A stretch of DNA of 32,956 bases from NCBI GenBank assembly GCA_021804825.1, contig JAJZGX010000022.1, positions 1 through 32,956 of the forward strand, given 5' to 3'. Below, piece by piece: positions 6,639 through 13,887 of this stretch. Below the pieces are notes generated by a model. It did not search any database and was not told where the DNA came from. It saw only the letters and a list, made by a program, of their open reading frames with translations. The DNA comes from Pseudomonadota bacterium (GTDB taxonomy: Bacteria; Pseudomonadota; Alphaproteobacteria; Rhizobiales; Beijerinckiaceae). The position numbers and the translations under genes are program-made. Positions within the stretch are counted from its first letter, which is position 1; each line of letters begins with the position of its first letter.

Positions 6639-8015
6639 CTACAACCGCCGCATCCTTGGTTCGGCGGCGTCCTTGACCAGCGCCAGGGCGGTGACGGCCC
6701 ACACCAGTGCGTCGAGGCGGTCAGGGCTGTGGCCATCGGCCTTGCCTTCGAGGGTAAAGGCACACATTTCGTCTTCCAGCGCCGGAAAGGCCCCGGCGTG
6801 GCGCACCCTGCCCTGCTCATAAAGCTGCGCCACCGGCGCGGCGCGCAGATATTTGCCGCGGGTTGCCCGCACCGGGCGCACCGGCACGCCGGCATCGGCT
6901 TCGCCAATGACGGCCGCCACCATCTCACCACCCTGGTTGACCTCGGCCACCAGGGCATCGGCCTCGAAGCGGTGATAGAGCGCCACCGCCGCTGCCGCCC
7001 ATTGCGCCGGGCGTGCCTGCGTCAAGGAGGCATCAGCCAGCACAATCACCAGACCGTCCGCGGTCACACCAGCGGCGATGATGCCACAGGCATCGGCACG
7101 TTTGCTGGAACTCGCCGGTGGATCGACCGCGACCACGATTTTGCGACAAGCTGGTGCCACCGCAAGGCGGGCCGCCTCCATCATGTCTCTTGTCCAGAGC
7201 GCGCCCGCGACATCCTCGATCACTTCGCCATCGATCTCCTGACGGCCCAATTTCGTGCCGCCATAGCGGGCAAGCACGGCTTCCAAAAAACCCGGTGCCA
7301 GATGCGCGGCATTGGCGGCGGTGGCGGCACGGGTCACGGCGGTGCGCGGGTCCTGCATCAGGCGTTTGACCAGCGCGGTCGGGCGCGGTGTCGTCGTCAC
7401 CAATTGGCGCGGGAAGCGGCCGAGCCGAAGCCCGAATTGCAGCATGTCCCAGGTTGCCTCAGCCTGCCGCCATTTCGCCAACTCGTCGCACCATGCGGCT
7501 TCAAATTGCGGCCCGCGCAGACTGTCGGGCTGTTCAGCGGAAAACACCTGGGCAATCGTGCCATTTTTCCATGTCAGCAGACGCCGCGAGGGTTCCCACA
7601 AGGGCCGCTCATCGCGCCGGTGCACGGATAGCAGGCCCGAAACGCCCTCGATCATCACATTGCGCACATCTTCATGGGTCTCGCCAATCAGCGCGATCCG
7701 CTGGGGAGCCACCTCGGCGAAGCCCGGCAAGGCCAAAGCCAACCCGCGCACCCATTCGGCGCCGGTGCGGGTTTTGCCAGCGCCGCGACCGCCCATCACC
7801 AGCCAGGTCGTCCAGGGTGCACCGTCTCTGGCCCCCGCAGGCGGCAATTGATCCGCCCGGCCTGACAAGCACCAATCAAACATCAAACATTCAAGTTCAT
7901 GGGCCGAAAGCCCGGCGACCAGCGCCTCGAAGTGGCCGTCGCGCACGGCTGCCAGAAGCATCCGGCGAAATTCCCCATCGATCTGCGGCCACCCCTGCGG
8001 GGCCGGCGCGCTCAC
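6639..8015 (-). CDS. Terminase large subunit (g2-like)
   Basis: The ATP-driven motor and nuclease that packages DNA into the head, about 458 residues. The N-terminal ATPase has Walker A GGRGAGKT (residues 75-82) and a Walker B-like segment AAWCDELAKW. The coupling region LVTTTPRP follows. The C-terminal nuclease begins at KIVVAVDPPASS, whose Asp is the expected first metal ligand, and the late GHSPDRLDALVWAV segment supplies the last acidic residue. I choose GTG at 8015, which overlaps the TGA of the upstream small gene (GTGA). A TTG at 8042 is the upstream alternative. GTA terminases package host DNA by headful with little sequence specificity; that is known for the family and not visible here. 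Confidence 0.93.
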   Translation of the reverse strand: MSAPAPQGWPQIDGEFRRMLLAAVRDGHFEALVAGLSAHELECLMFDWCLSGRADQLPPAGARDGAPWTTWLVMGGRGAGKTRTGAEWVRGLALALPGFAEVAPQRIALIGETHEDVRNVMIEGVSGLLSVHRRDERPLWEPSRRLLTWKNGTIAQVFSAEQPDSLRGPQFEAAWCDELAKWRQAEATWDMLQFGLRLGRFPRQLVTTTPRPTALVKRLMQDPRTAVTRAATAANAAHLAPGFLEAVLARYGGTKLGRQEIDGEVIEDVAGALWTRDMMEAARLAVAPACRKIVVAVDPPASSSKRADACGIIAAGVTADGLVIVLADASLTQARPAQWAAAAVALYHRFEADALVAEVNQGGEMVAAVIGEADAGVPVRPVRATRGKYLRAAPVAQLYEQGRVRHAGAFPALEDEMCAFTLEGKADGHSPDRLDALVWAVTALALVKDAAEPRMRRL

Positions 8016-8257
8016 ATCGCCACGTCGGTCGCAACCGGCCAATAGGCGTCATCGACAGGTTTGGGCGACACTCTTTTCGGGCGCGGCTTCACGGCAATGC
8101 CGTCCTCCTCGCGCTCGATCACCTGCAAAACCCGCACCGCCAGCGGCTGCGGTGTCGTGCCCGGTTGCGCGTCTGCGGCATCACCCAGCAGATCAGCCGC
8201 CGCCTCGGCGCCAACAAGCATGATGGCATTGAAATCCTGCGTTGTCTTGATGACCAT
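8012..8257 (-). CDS. Small protein in the g1 (small terminase) position
   Basis: An 81-residue protein immediately upstream of and overlapping the large terminase (GTGA). In RcGTA the gene at this place, g1, encodes the small terminase. This product has one helix-forming stretch, NAIMLVGAEAAADLLGDA, a second, LAVRVLQVIEREED, and a basic proline-rich tail with KPRPKRVSPKP. The ATG at 8257 is preceded by aaagggag, a strong ribosome binding site. The frame remains open to 8344 but has no ribosome binding site there. I could not recognise a helix-turn-helix, so the small-terminase role is a positional inference. Confidence 0.65.
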   Translation of the reverse strand: MVIKTTQDFNAIMLVGAEAAADLLGDAADAQPGTTPQPLAVRVLQVIEREEDGIAVKPRPKRVSPKPVDDAYWPVATDVAM

Positions 8258-8315
8258 GGCCACTCCCTTTGTGTTCGGGCAATGTCGTGTCGATACAGTC
8301 ATCGACCATGCCCAT

Positions 8316-8382
8316 TCACTAGCCGACCAGCGTGCGGAAGTCAAGGATTATTTTCTTATTTTAGGAATTTTTTCTTAGTTTT
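8316..8382 (-). promoter_or_regulatory. Candidate GTA operon promoter with phased A-tracts
   Basis: On the minus strand TTGACT (8344-8339) is followed after 17 bp by TAGTGA (8321-8316), about 60 bp before the g1-position ATG. The -35 box is good, the -10 box poor, which suits an activator-dependent promoter. Just upstream are four A-tracts on this strand (8351-8354, 8359-8362, 8368-8373, 8379-8382), spaced 8-10 bp centre to centre, a layout that gives intrinsic bending and can act as an UP element. They overlap the last codons of the ycgN-like gene. Confidence 0.5.
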
Positions 8383-8882
8383 CTTCGTGGCGGCATTTTT
8401 GCCAGATGCGGCATGCGACGTGGCCATGTGACAATATGATCAATTAAATCATCAACTTCGATGTCCTCTTCGTGGCCTTGCAATCTGCCGCGCACAGATA
8501 TGCCCGCCTCATGCACGCTGTCCCGCGAGCCGGATTTGAGATAGTGCCACCACATCAGATCACGCCCCTCGGCGACCAGACGATAGGCGCAGGTCGGCGG
8601 CAACCAGCCGATATCGCGCAGCTTGTCCGGCGTCAGGGCGATGCAATCGGGCACGAGGTTTTGGCGTTGAGGATAATTTCGGCACGCACAGGTGTGTCCA
8701 TCCAGCAATTTGCAGCCAATATCGGTGAAATGCACCTTGCCGGTATCTTCATCCTCCAGTTTGACGAGGCAGCAGCGCCCGCAGCCATCGCAAAGCGCTT
8801 CCCATTGCTCCGGAGTCAGAGCCTCCAGTCCGTCGTGCCAGAACTCACCCGTTTTCGCCGCATGGCCGCCATTGATCGTCAC
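8361..8882 (-). CDS. YcgN family cysteine-cluster protein (UPF0260)
   Basis: A 173-residue protein of the YcgN/UPF0260 family. The family's pattern is clear: the N-terminal FW, LTPEQWEALCDGCGRCCL (the CxxCxxCC motif), then GCKLLDGHTCACRNYPQR, and the LPPTCAYRLVAEGRDLMWWH region. The cysteines probably bind a metal or an Fe-S cluster; the biological role of the family is not known. The start is a GTG at 8882 with gagg eight bases upstream. The C-terminal codons fall in an A-rich tract (PPRRKLRKNS) that also forms the upstream part of the GTA promoter candidate. It is divergent from the PBP gene. Confidence 0.88.
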   Translation of the reverse strand: MTINGGHAAKTGEFWHDGLEALTPEQWEALCDGCGRCCLVKLEDEDTGKVHFTDIGCKLLDGHTCACRNYPQRQNLVPDCIALTPDKLRDIGWLPPTCAYRLVAEGRDLMWWHYLKSGSRDSVHEAGISVRGRLQGHEEDIEVDDLIDHIVTWPRRMPHLAKMPPRRKLRKNS

Positions 8883-9071
8883 ACTTGATACCTCAAGACT
8901 TCGCGCCCCATTTCAGCACAGTTGCAACTGGCACGCCACTTGCTGTTTCGGCATCACGGTCAAGGCTTGCACCGTCATGTGTCAGGTTGCCGACATCATG
9001 TGTTGAAAAAGTCTTAACCCTGTGCCACATCACAGCCTGATCGGGGCGGGGCTTGTTAAGGAGTGTAGAGC

Positions 9072-11342
9072 TTGCGTGAATGGCTCGCCCAGTCGCAGCT
9101 GATGCGCCGCCTGTCTCGATTTTTCCTGGCCCTTGATGCTGCCATCACGGCCTGGCTGTTCGAAGGCGGGCGCGATGGCCGCGAAATGCTAGAACAATTC
9201 GTCACCTTCATGGACCGATTCCATGTCTCGGGCTTTCGCAAATTTCTGGTCGAAGTTGCCTGCGAAGGCCTGACGCTCGGCTCGGCAGGTGCGGTCTTTG
9301 CCGTGATCATGGCTGGCCCCGCGTTCCAGATCACCCAGCAGAAATGGCCACGCAAGGAAGACCTCGCCATCACCTTTCTTGATCGTTATGGCCGCGTCGT
9401 CGGCAAGCGCGGCATCCTGCATGATGACAGCGTGCCGTTGAGCCAATATCCCGCCAATCTCATCGATGCCGTGCTTTCCACCGAAGATCGGCGGTTTTAC
9501 CATCATTTCGGCGTTGACATCATCGGCACCCTGCGGGCCGTGACGGTCGATGCCACCGGCAAAAAACATGTGCAGGGCGGTTCGACCCTCACCCAGCAAT
9601 TGGTCAAGAACCTTTTTCTCAATGACCAGCGCACCATAGAGCGCAAGGTCAATGAGGCTTTTATTTCGATCTGGCTGGAGCAACATCTCACCAAGCGCCA
9701 GATCCTGAAAATGTACCTTGATCGCATGTACATGGGCAGTGGCACCTTTGGTGTGCAGGCAGCCGCCAAATTCTATTTCGGCAAATCGGTGCGTGACCTC
9801 ACCTTGAGTGAATGCGCGATGCTGGCGGGCCTGTTCAAGGCCCCGACAAAATTCTCGCCTGATGTGAATTTGTCGGCAGCGCGCGGACGTGCGGCGCGGG
9901 TTCTCGATAATATGGTGGCGGCCGGCTATATTTCCGAAGGTCAGATGCATGCCGCCCGCCTTGCCCCGGCAACGCCGATCGAGCGCCCACAAGTCAGCCC
10001 GCCCGACTGGTATCTCGATTGGGCTTTCAGCGAAGTGCAACACCTCGCCAACGAGGGCAAGTTCGGCAAATCCCGCGTTCTGGTGGTGCGCACCGCGCTG
10101 GATCCAGCGCTGCAAAAGGTCGCTGAATCGTCGATACAAGACCATCTGCGCGTGTCGGGCAAAGCCCTGCATGTGTCGGAAGCTGCCGCAATTTTCCTGA
10201 AACCCGATGGCGCCGTCCGGGCCATGGTCGGCGGGCGCGATTATGGCACCAGCCAGTTCAACCGCGTCACGTCGGCGCTGCGCCAGCCGGGTTCTTCGTT
10301 CAAACCCTATGTCTATCTCACCGCCATCGAAACCGGACGGCTGCATCCAAATACCATCATCGTCGATAGCCCGGTGTGCCTTGGCAATTGGTGCCCGCAT
10401 AATTTCGAAAAGCGTTATCTTGGCCCGGTGCCGGCCTGGAAGGCCCTTGCTGAATCCATCAACACCTGCGCCGTCAAAGTGTCGATCCTGATTGGCGCCG
10501 ACCTCCGGTCAAATACCTGGAATGATGCCAAACTCGGGCGCAAGCGCATCATCGCCATGGCGCACCGGCTCGGGATCACCACGCCGCTTGAAGACACGCC
10601 TTCGTTGCCCATCGGGGCCGATGCCATCAAAATGATTGATGAAGCGACGGCTTATACGACCTTCGCCAATGGCGGGAAGAAAGCACCTCCCTATGCCGTG
10701 ATTGAGGTTCATGACAGTCGCGGCAACCTGATTTACCAACATGATCGTGACGCGCCACCCCCGGTGCAAGTCGTCAGCCCGCAGAACATCGCGCAATTGA
10801 ACTTCATGCTGCAAAAAGTCGTCGAGACCGGCACCGGACGCAAAGCCTTTCTCGGCTTCACCCCGGCGGCAGGCAAGACCGGCACAACCAACAATTACAA
10901 AGACGCGTGGTTCAATGGCTTTACCGGCAATTATGTCGGCCTCGTCTGGTACGGCAATGATAATGATTCACCGATGCGGCAGGTTGTTGGCGGCCTGTTA
11001 TCGGCTTCCACCTGGCATGATGTCATGGTTTACGCGCATCATGGCGTGAAATTGGTGAATTTCCCGGGCGCCGAACCGGTTGCCGCTCAAGGGATTGCAG
11101 CCGCTAATGCTGCCTCAGGCACGGCAACTGACCTCGCCAGTGCCCTCGGCGCGCCCGTGGCACCGCCTCGGCTCTCGAAAGTTTCAGCTAAAGCTCTGAA
11201 AAATCTCAATATTCTTATTGATCAGGTGAAGCCCCGAAGGGCCAGCTGGCTGCGACAGCGGCACATGCGCACGCAGCAGGCCTCGCGCCAGAGCGGTCAT
11301 GCGGGCATCATCATGCCGGGCGGGCGCATCACCATCCAATAG
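9072..11342 (+). CDS. Bifunctional penicillin-binding protein, PBP1A family
   Basis: A 756-residue inner-membrane enzyme that polymerises and cross-links peptidoglycan. A membrane segment lies at about residues 66-85. The glycosyltransferase (GT51) domain has Glu138 in TEDRRFYHHFGVD and the GGSTLTQQLVKNLFL block (169-183). The transpeptidase has Ser408-Ser-Phe-Lys411, Ser462-Ile-Asn464 and Lys602-Thr-Gly-Thr, the three catalytic motifs in correct order. The start is a TTG at 9072, supported by aaggag eight bases upstream; no in-frame ATG is available before the conserved parts. An N-terminal cytoplasmic extension of about 60 residues and a basic C-terminal tail (RRASWLRQRHMR) are present. It is a monocistronic gene divergent from the ycgN-like gene. 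Confidence 0.93.
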   Translation: MREWLAQSQLMRRLSRFFLALDAAITAWLFEGGRDGREMLEQFVTFMDRFHVSGFRKFLVEVACEGLTLGSAGAVFAVIMAGPAFQITQQKWPRKEDLAITFLDRYGRVVGKRGILHDDSVPLSQYPANLIDAVLSTEDRRFYHHFGVDIIGTLRAVTVDATGKKHVQGGSTLTQQLVKNLFLNDQRTIERKVNEAFISIWLEQHLTKRQILKMYLDRMYMGSGTFGVQAAAKFYFGKSVRDLTLSECAMLAGLFKAPTKFSPDVNLSAARGRAARVLDNMVAAGYISEGQMHAARLAPATPIERPQVSPPDWYLDWAFSEVQHLANEGKFGKSRVLVVRTALDPALQKVAESSIQDHLRVSGKALHVSEAAAIFLKPDGAVRAMVGGRDYGTSQFNRVTSALRQPGSSFKPYVYLTAIETGRLHPNTIIVDSPVCLGNWCPHNFEKRYLGPVPAWKALAESINTCAVKVSILIGADLRSNTWNDAKLGRKRIIAMAHRLGITTPLEDTPSLPIGADAIKMIDEATAYTTFANGGKKAPPYAVIEVHDSRGNLIYQHDRDAPPPVQVVSPQNIAQLNFMLQKVVETGTGRKAFLGFTPAAGKTGTTNNYKDAWFNGFTGNYVGLVWYGNDNDSPMRQVVGGLLSASTWHDVMVYAHHGVKLVNFPGAEPVAAQGIAAANAASGTATDLASALGAPVAPPRLSKVSAKALKNLNILIDQVKPRRASWLRQRHMRTQQASRQSGHAGIIMPGGRITIQ

Positions 11343-11451
11343 CCTGCGCATCTGGCGTTGGCACAAGGTTTATTTTGCCGCCCTATTCTGCTATGGCCGC
11401 AGCAGGCATGACAGCGCGGGCTGATGTGCCCTCGCACCTTGGGTTATTGTC

Positions 11452-12054
11452 GTGTGGTCGCTTTTTCGCCTCCTGATAGCTGGCTTTCTCGGGACGGCGC
11501 TCGGTTTGGCGGCAACATGGTACAGCGTGCGGCATGTGAAATCAGTGTCCTATGTCGCCATAGGGCCGTGGCGCGCCACCCCTGCCAATGCCACTCTGGC
11601 AGCAGATCCTTATGGCCGGGCCTATTTGGCGCATTCCGGCACGGTGCCGCTTGGCCTTGGTGAAGGTATCGTGCTCGTCGCGAAACACGACAGTTCCGGA
11701 CAGCCGCTTTCAGGGGCCTGCACCTATCGCGTGACCGGAGATATGCCTTCTGCGCGGTTCTGGACGCTGACCGCCACAGCCAGGCAACCCGCTATCCAGC
11801 CCGTGACATCGACGTCGCGCGCCGCTGTGGACGCCGCGTTTTCCGGCAGCCTGACGTCCGGCGAGGCCGTCTGGCAGCGCCATGATTCCATTGCAGTCGC
11901 TATTTCGCGCCAACCCCAGCCCGGCAACTGGCTGGCGCTGGCCAATGATGCCACCTTTGCTATCAAACTGCGGCTATATGATACGGGTGCGGCCTTTGTT
12001 GGCCCATCAACGGCGCCTTCGATGCCAAAAGTCCAACGCGTGTCCTGCCCATGA
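11452..12054 (+). CDS. DUF1214 domain protein, membrane-anchored
   Basis: A 200-residue protein starting at GTG. It has one N-terminal membrane helix (about residues 5-22), followed by a periplasmic domain with DPYGRAYLAHSGTVPLG and a C-terminal block NWLALANDATFAIKLRLYDT, typical of DUF1214. Related domains are usually found with DUF1254, either fused or as neighbouring small genes, as here. The biochemical role is unknown. No strong ribosome binding site is visible before the GTG. The downstream DUF1254-type gene begins 40 bp after the stop and is probably cotranscribed. Confidence 0.75.
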   Translation: MWSLFRLLIAGFLGTALGLAATWYSVRHVKSVSYVAIGPWRATPANATLAADPYGRAYLAHSGTVPLGLGEGIVLVAKHDSSGQPLSGACTYRVTGDMPSARFWTLTATARQPAIQPVTSTSRAAVDAAFSGSLTSGEAVWQRHDSIAVAISRQPQPGNWLALANDATFAIKLRLYDTGAAFVGPSTAPSMPKVQRVSCP

Positions 12055-12094
12055 TCGCGCTAGCTCCACTGCCATTGCTGCCGAGGTTTTGGCC

Positions 12095-12661
12095 ATGAAA
12101 CCAGCTTTCGAGCGCACAGGTTGGCCATCATGGGTTTTGGGCACGCTCTGCCTTGCGGGGATTGTGCACCTCACCTCGATTCTGATGTTGCCGCATTTCA
12201 GCAAAAGCGCCGTAGTCGTGCCGGTGCTCACGGCGGCGTCGGCGGCCAGCGCCCCACAAATCGCACCACCCGGCGAGATGACCCGCGACCCCAATATCAT
12301 TTCGGCGCTCTGCCGGTTTGATTTGAAGCAAGGCCCCCTGCGTATCATCACCGCCGTTCCGGGCGATGAATTCATGTCGATCTCGTTTCACGAGACCGGT
12401 GGGCCGGTTTATTTCTCCGTCACCGATCAGGCCGCCGACAAGGGGCAAATCAATCTGGTGCTCGGCACCCAAAGCCAGATTGATGATATTGGCGCCAACG
12501 ATGATCCCGATCATCCCTCCCCCGATCTTCGGGTCGTCAGCCCGCATCATCGCGGCTATGCGCTATTTCACGTGCTGATCAGTCAGCCGGATCAGCGTGC
12601 CGAAGCTCAAGCCTTGCTCAAAGAGGCCGTCTGCCGCCCCGATAGCGAAGACGCAAGCTAG
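12095..12661 (+). CDS. DUF1254-like membrane-anchored protein
   Basis: A 188-residue protein with an N-terminal membrane anchor (WVLGTLCLAGIVHLTSILML, about residues 10-29) and a periplasmic domain. The segment RDPNIISALCRFDLKQGPLRI and the following GDEFMSISFHETGGPVYFSVTD resemble the small DUF1254 proteins that pair with small DUF1214 proteins in Hyphomicrobiales. The start is the ATG at 12095 with gagg upstream; the frame is open further left, but that part overlaps the DUF1214 gene out of frame. Function unknown; pairing suggests the two products work together in the envelope. Confidence 0.7.
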   Translation: MKPAFERTGWPSWVLGTLCLAGIVHLTSILMLPHFSKSAVVVPVLTAASAASAPQIAPPGEMTRDPNIISALCRFDLKQGPLRIITAVPGDEFMSISFHETGGPVYFSVTDQAADKGQINLVLGTQSQIDDIGANDDPDHPSPDLRVVSPHHRGYALFHVLISQPDQRAEAQALLKEAVCRPDSEDAS

Positions 12662-12719
12662 CTTGCCAATGCGACATAAACTGGTGGCGCTGCCTGGCGA
12701 AATTCCATTGCCACAGGTC

Positions 12720-12758
12720 ACGCAATCAATTGCGTCAGGGGATTTCTGCCCGCATAAT
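12720..12758 (+). promoter_or_regulatory. Promoter with overlapping palindrome upstream of nitronate monooxygenase
   Basis: TTGCGT (12730-12735), a 17 bp spacer and CATAAT (12753-12758) form a good sigma-70-type promoter 28 bp before the coding start. A perfect 16 bp inverted repeat, acgcaat-ca-attgcgt (12720-12735), ends exactly at the -35 box. A protein bound there would contact or cover the -35 element, so this is a candidate operator. The regulator is not identified. Confidence 0.6.
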
Positions 12759-12786
12759 GTGTCTTTCTCCTGCAAGGATCCCGCCG

Positions 12787-13749
12787 ATGGCTCTGCCGCC
12801 GCAACTGCAACATAAATTGCGTATTCCCGTCATTGCCGCGCCGCTGTTTATCATTTCCAATCCCGATCTGGTGATCGCCCAGTGCAAGGCGGGGGTGGTA
12901 GGGTCTTTTCCCTCGCTTAATGCCCGGCCGATCTCGCAACTCGACGAATGGCTGCACCAGATCACCGAAGCCTTGGCAGCCCACGACAAGGCACACCCGG
13001 ACAGGCCCGCTGCGCCTTATGCCGTCAACCAGATCGTGCACAAAACCAACAATCGCCTCGATCAGGACATGGCACTTTGCGAAAAATGGAAGCCGCAGGT
13101 GGTGATCACCTCGCTCGGCGCCCGCGAAGATGTGAACCATGCCGTGCATGGCTGGGGTGGCATCACGATGCATGACATCATCACCGAACGCTTTGCGCGC
13201 AAAGCCATCGAGAAAGGCGCAGATGGGCTGATCGCTGTCGCCGCCGGGGCTGGCGGACATGCTGGCTCACTCTCCCCTTTCGCTCTGCTGCAAGACATAC
13301 GTGACTGGTTTTCCGGGCCGCTGGCGCTCTCGGGGGCCATTGCGCGCGGCGGTGCCATTCTTGCCGCACAGGCGGCGGGCGCGGATGTCGCCTATATTGG
13401 TTCAGCCTTCATCGCGACGCAGGAAGCGCGTGCGGTGGCCGACTACAAGCAAGCCATTGTCGAAGGCCGCGCCGCCGACATTCAAGGCTCAAGCTTGTTT
13501 ACCGGCATATTCGGCAATTATCTGCGCCCCTCGATTGTCCGTGCGGGGCTTGATCCCGACCATCTGCCGGCGAGCGACCCCAGCCATACCAATTTCGCGT
13601 CGGGCGGTGCGGGCGACGCCAAAGTCTGGCGCGATATCTGGGGCAGCGGCCAAGGCATTGGCGCCGTGCACGAGGTGGTCTCGACGCAAGCGCTGGTCGC
13701 GCGCCTCGCCTCCGAATATCAGGCTGCCAAACAGGCCCTGTGTGGCTGA
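12787..13749 (+). CDS. Nitronate monooxygenase / 2-nitropropane dioxygenase family
   Basis: A 320-residue FMN-dependent enzyme of the NMO family, which oxidises alkyl nitronates such as the toxin propionate 3-nitronate to carbonyl compounds. The TIM-barrel features are seen: IPVIAAPLFIISNPDLV near the N-terminus, AGVVGSFPSLNAR, the GADGLIAVAAGAGGHAG block (residues 144-160) and the phosphate-binding GADVAYIGSAFIATQEA (198-214). The start is the ATG at 12787 with aagga upstream; an in-frame ATG at 12730 lies on the promoter itself. The substrate in this organism cannot be told from sequence; related proteins include enoyl reductase-like members. Confidence 0.87.
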   Translation: MALPPQLQHKLRIPVIAAPLFIISNPDLVIAQCKAGVVGSFPSLNARPISQLDEWLHQITEALAAHDKAHPDRPAAPYAVNQIVHKTNNRLDQDMALCEKWKPQVVITSLGAREDVNHAVHGWGGITMHDIITERFARKAIEKGADGLIAVAAGAGGHAGSLSPFALLQDIRDWFSGPLALSGAIARGGAILAAQAAGADVAYIGSAFIATQEARAVADYKQAIVEGRAADIQGSSLFTGIFGNYLRPSIVRAGLDPDHLPASDPSHTNFASGGAGDAKVWRDIWGSGQGIGAVHEVVSTQALVARLASEYQAAKQALCG

Positions 13750-13840
13750 CGTCCGCGGCAATGGTGCCGCAGGCTTAGCGCGAGAAGTTCGGCTCAGGCC
13801 GAATTATGATGCGCCGCCTTGATCGGGGCTTGCAGGCAAT

Positions 13841-13879
13841 CCTGTTTTAGTTATTATTGATAACTATAAACAAAACAGG
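13841..13879 (+). promoter_or_regulatory. Nested inverted repeat just upstream of the tannase ribosome binding site
   Basis: An AT-rich island stands out in GC-rich surroundings. The outer arms cctgtttt (13841-13848) and aaaacagg (13872-13879) are perfect complements. Inside them is a second inverted repeat, tagttat (13848-13854) and ataacta (13860-13866), five bases apart. The outer right arm runs into the ribosome binding site aggagg, nine bases before the ATG. It could be a repressor operator of the TetR/MarR kind or an mRNA hairpin that limits translation. Confidence 0.6.
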
Positions 13880-13887
13880 AGGCAAGC

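Noticed and set aside
9189-10400. 403-codon minus-strand frame opposite the PBP1A gene
   Set aside because: Shadow of a clearly coding GC-rich gene; the product is Gly/His/Arg-rich with no family features.
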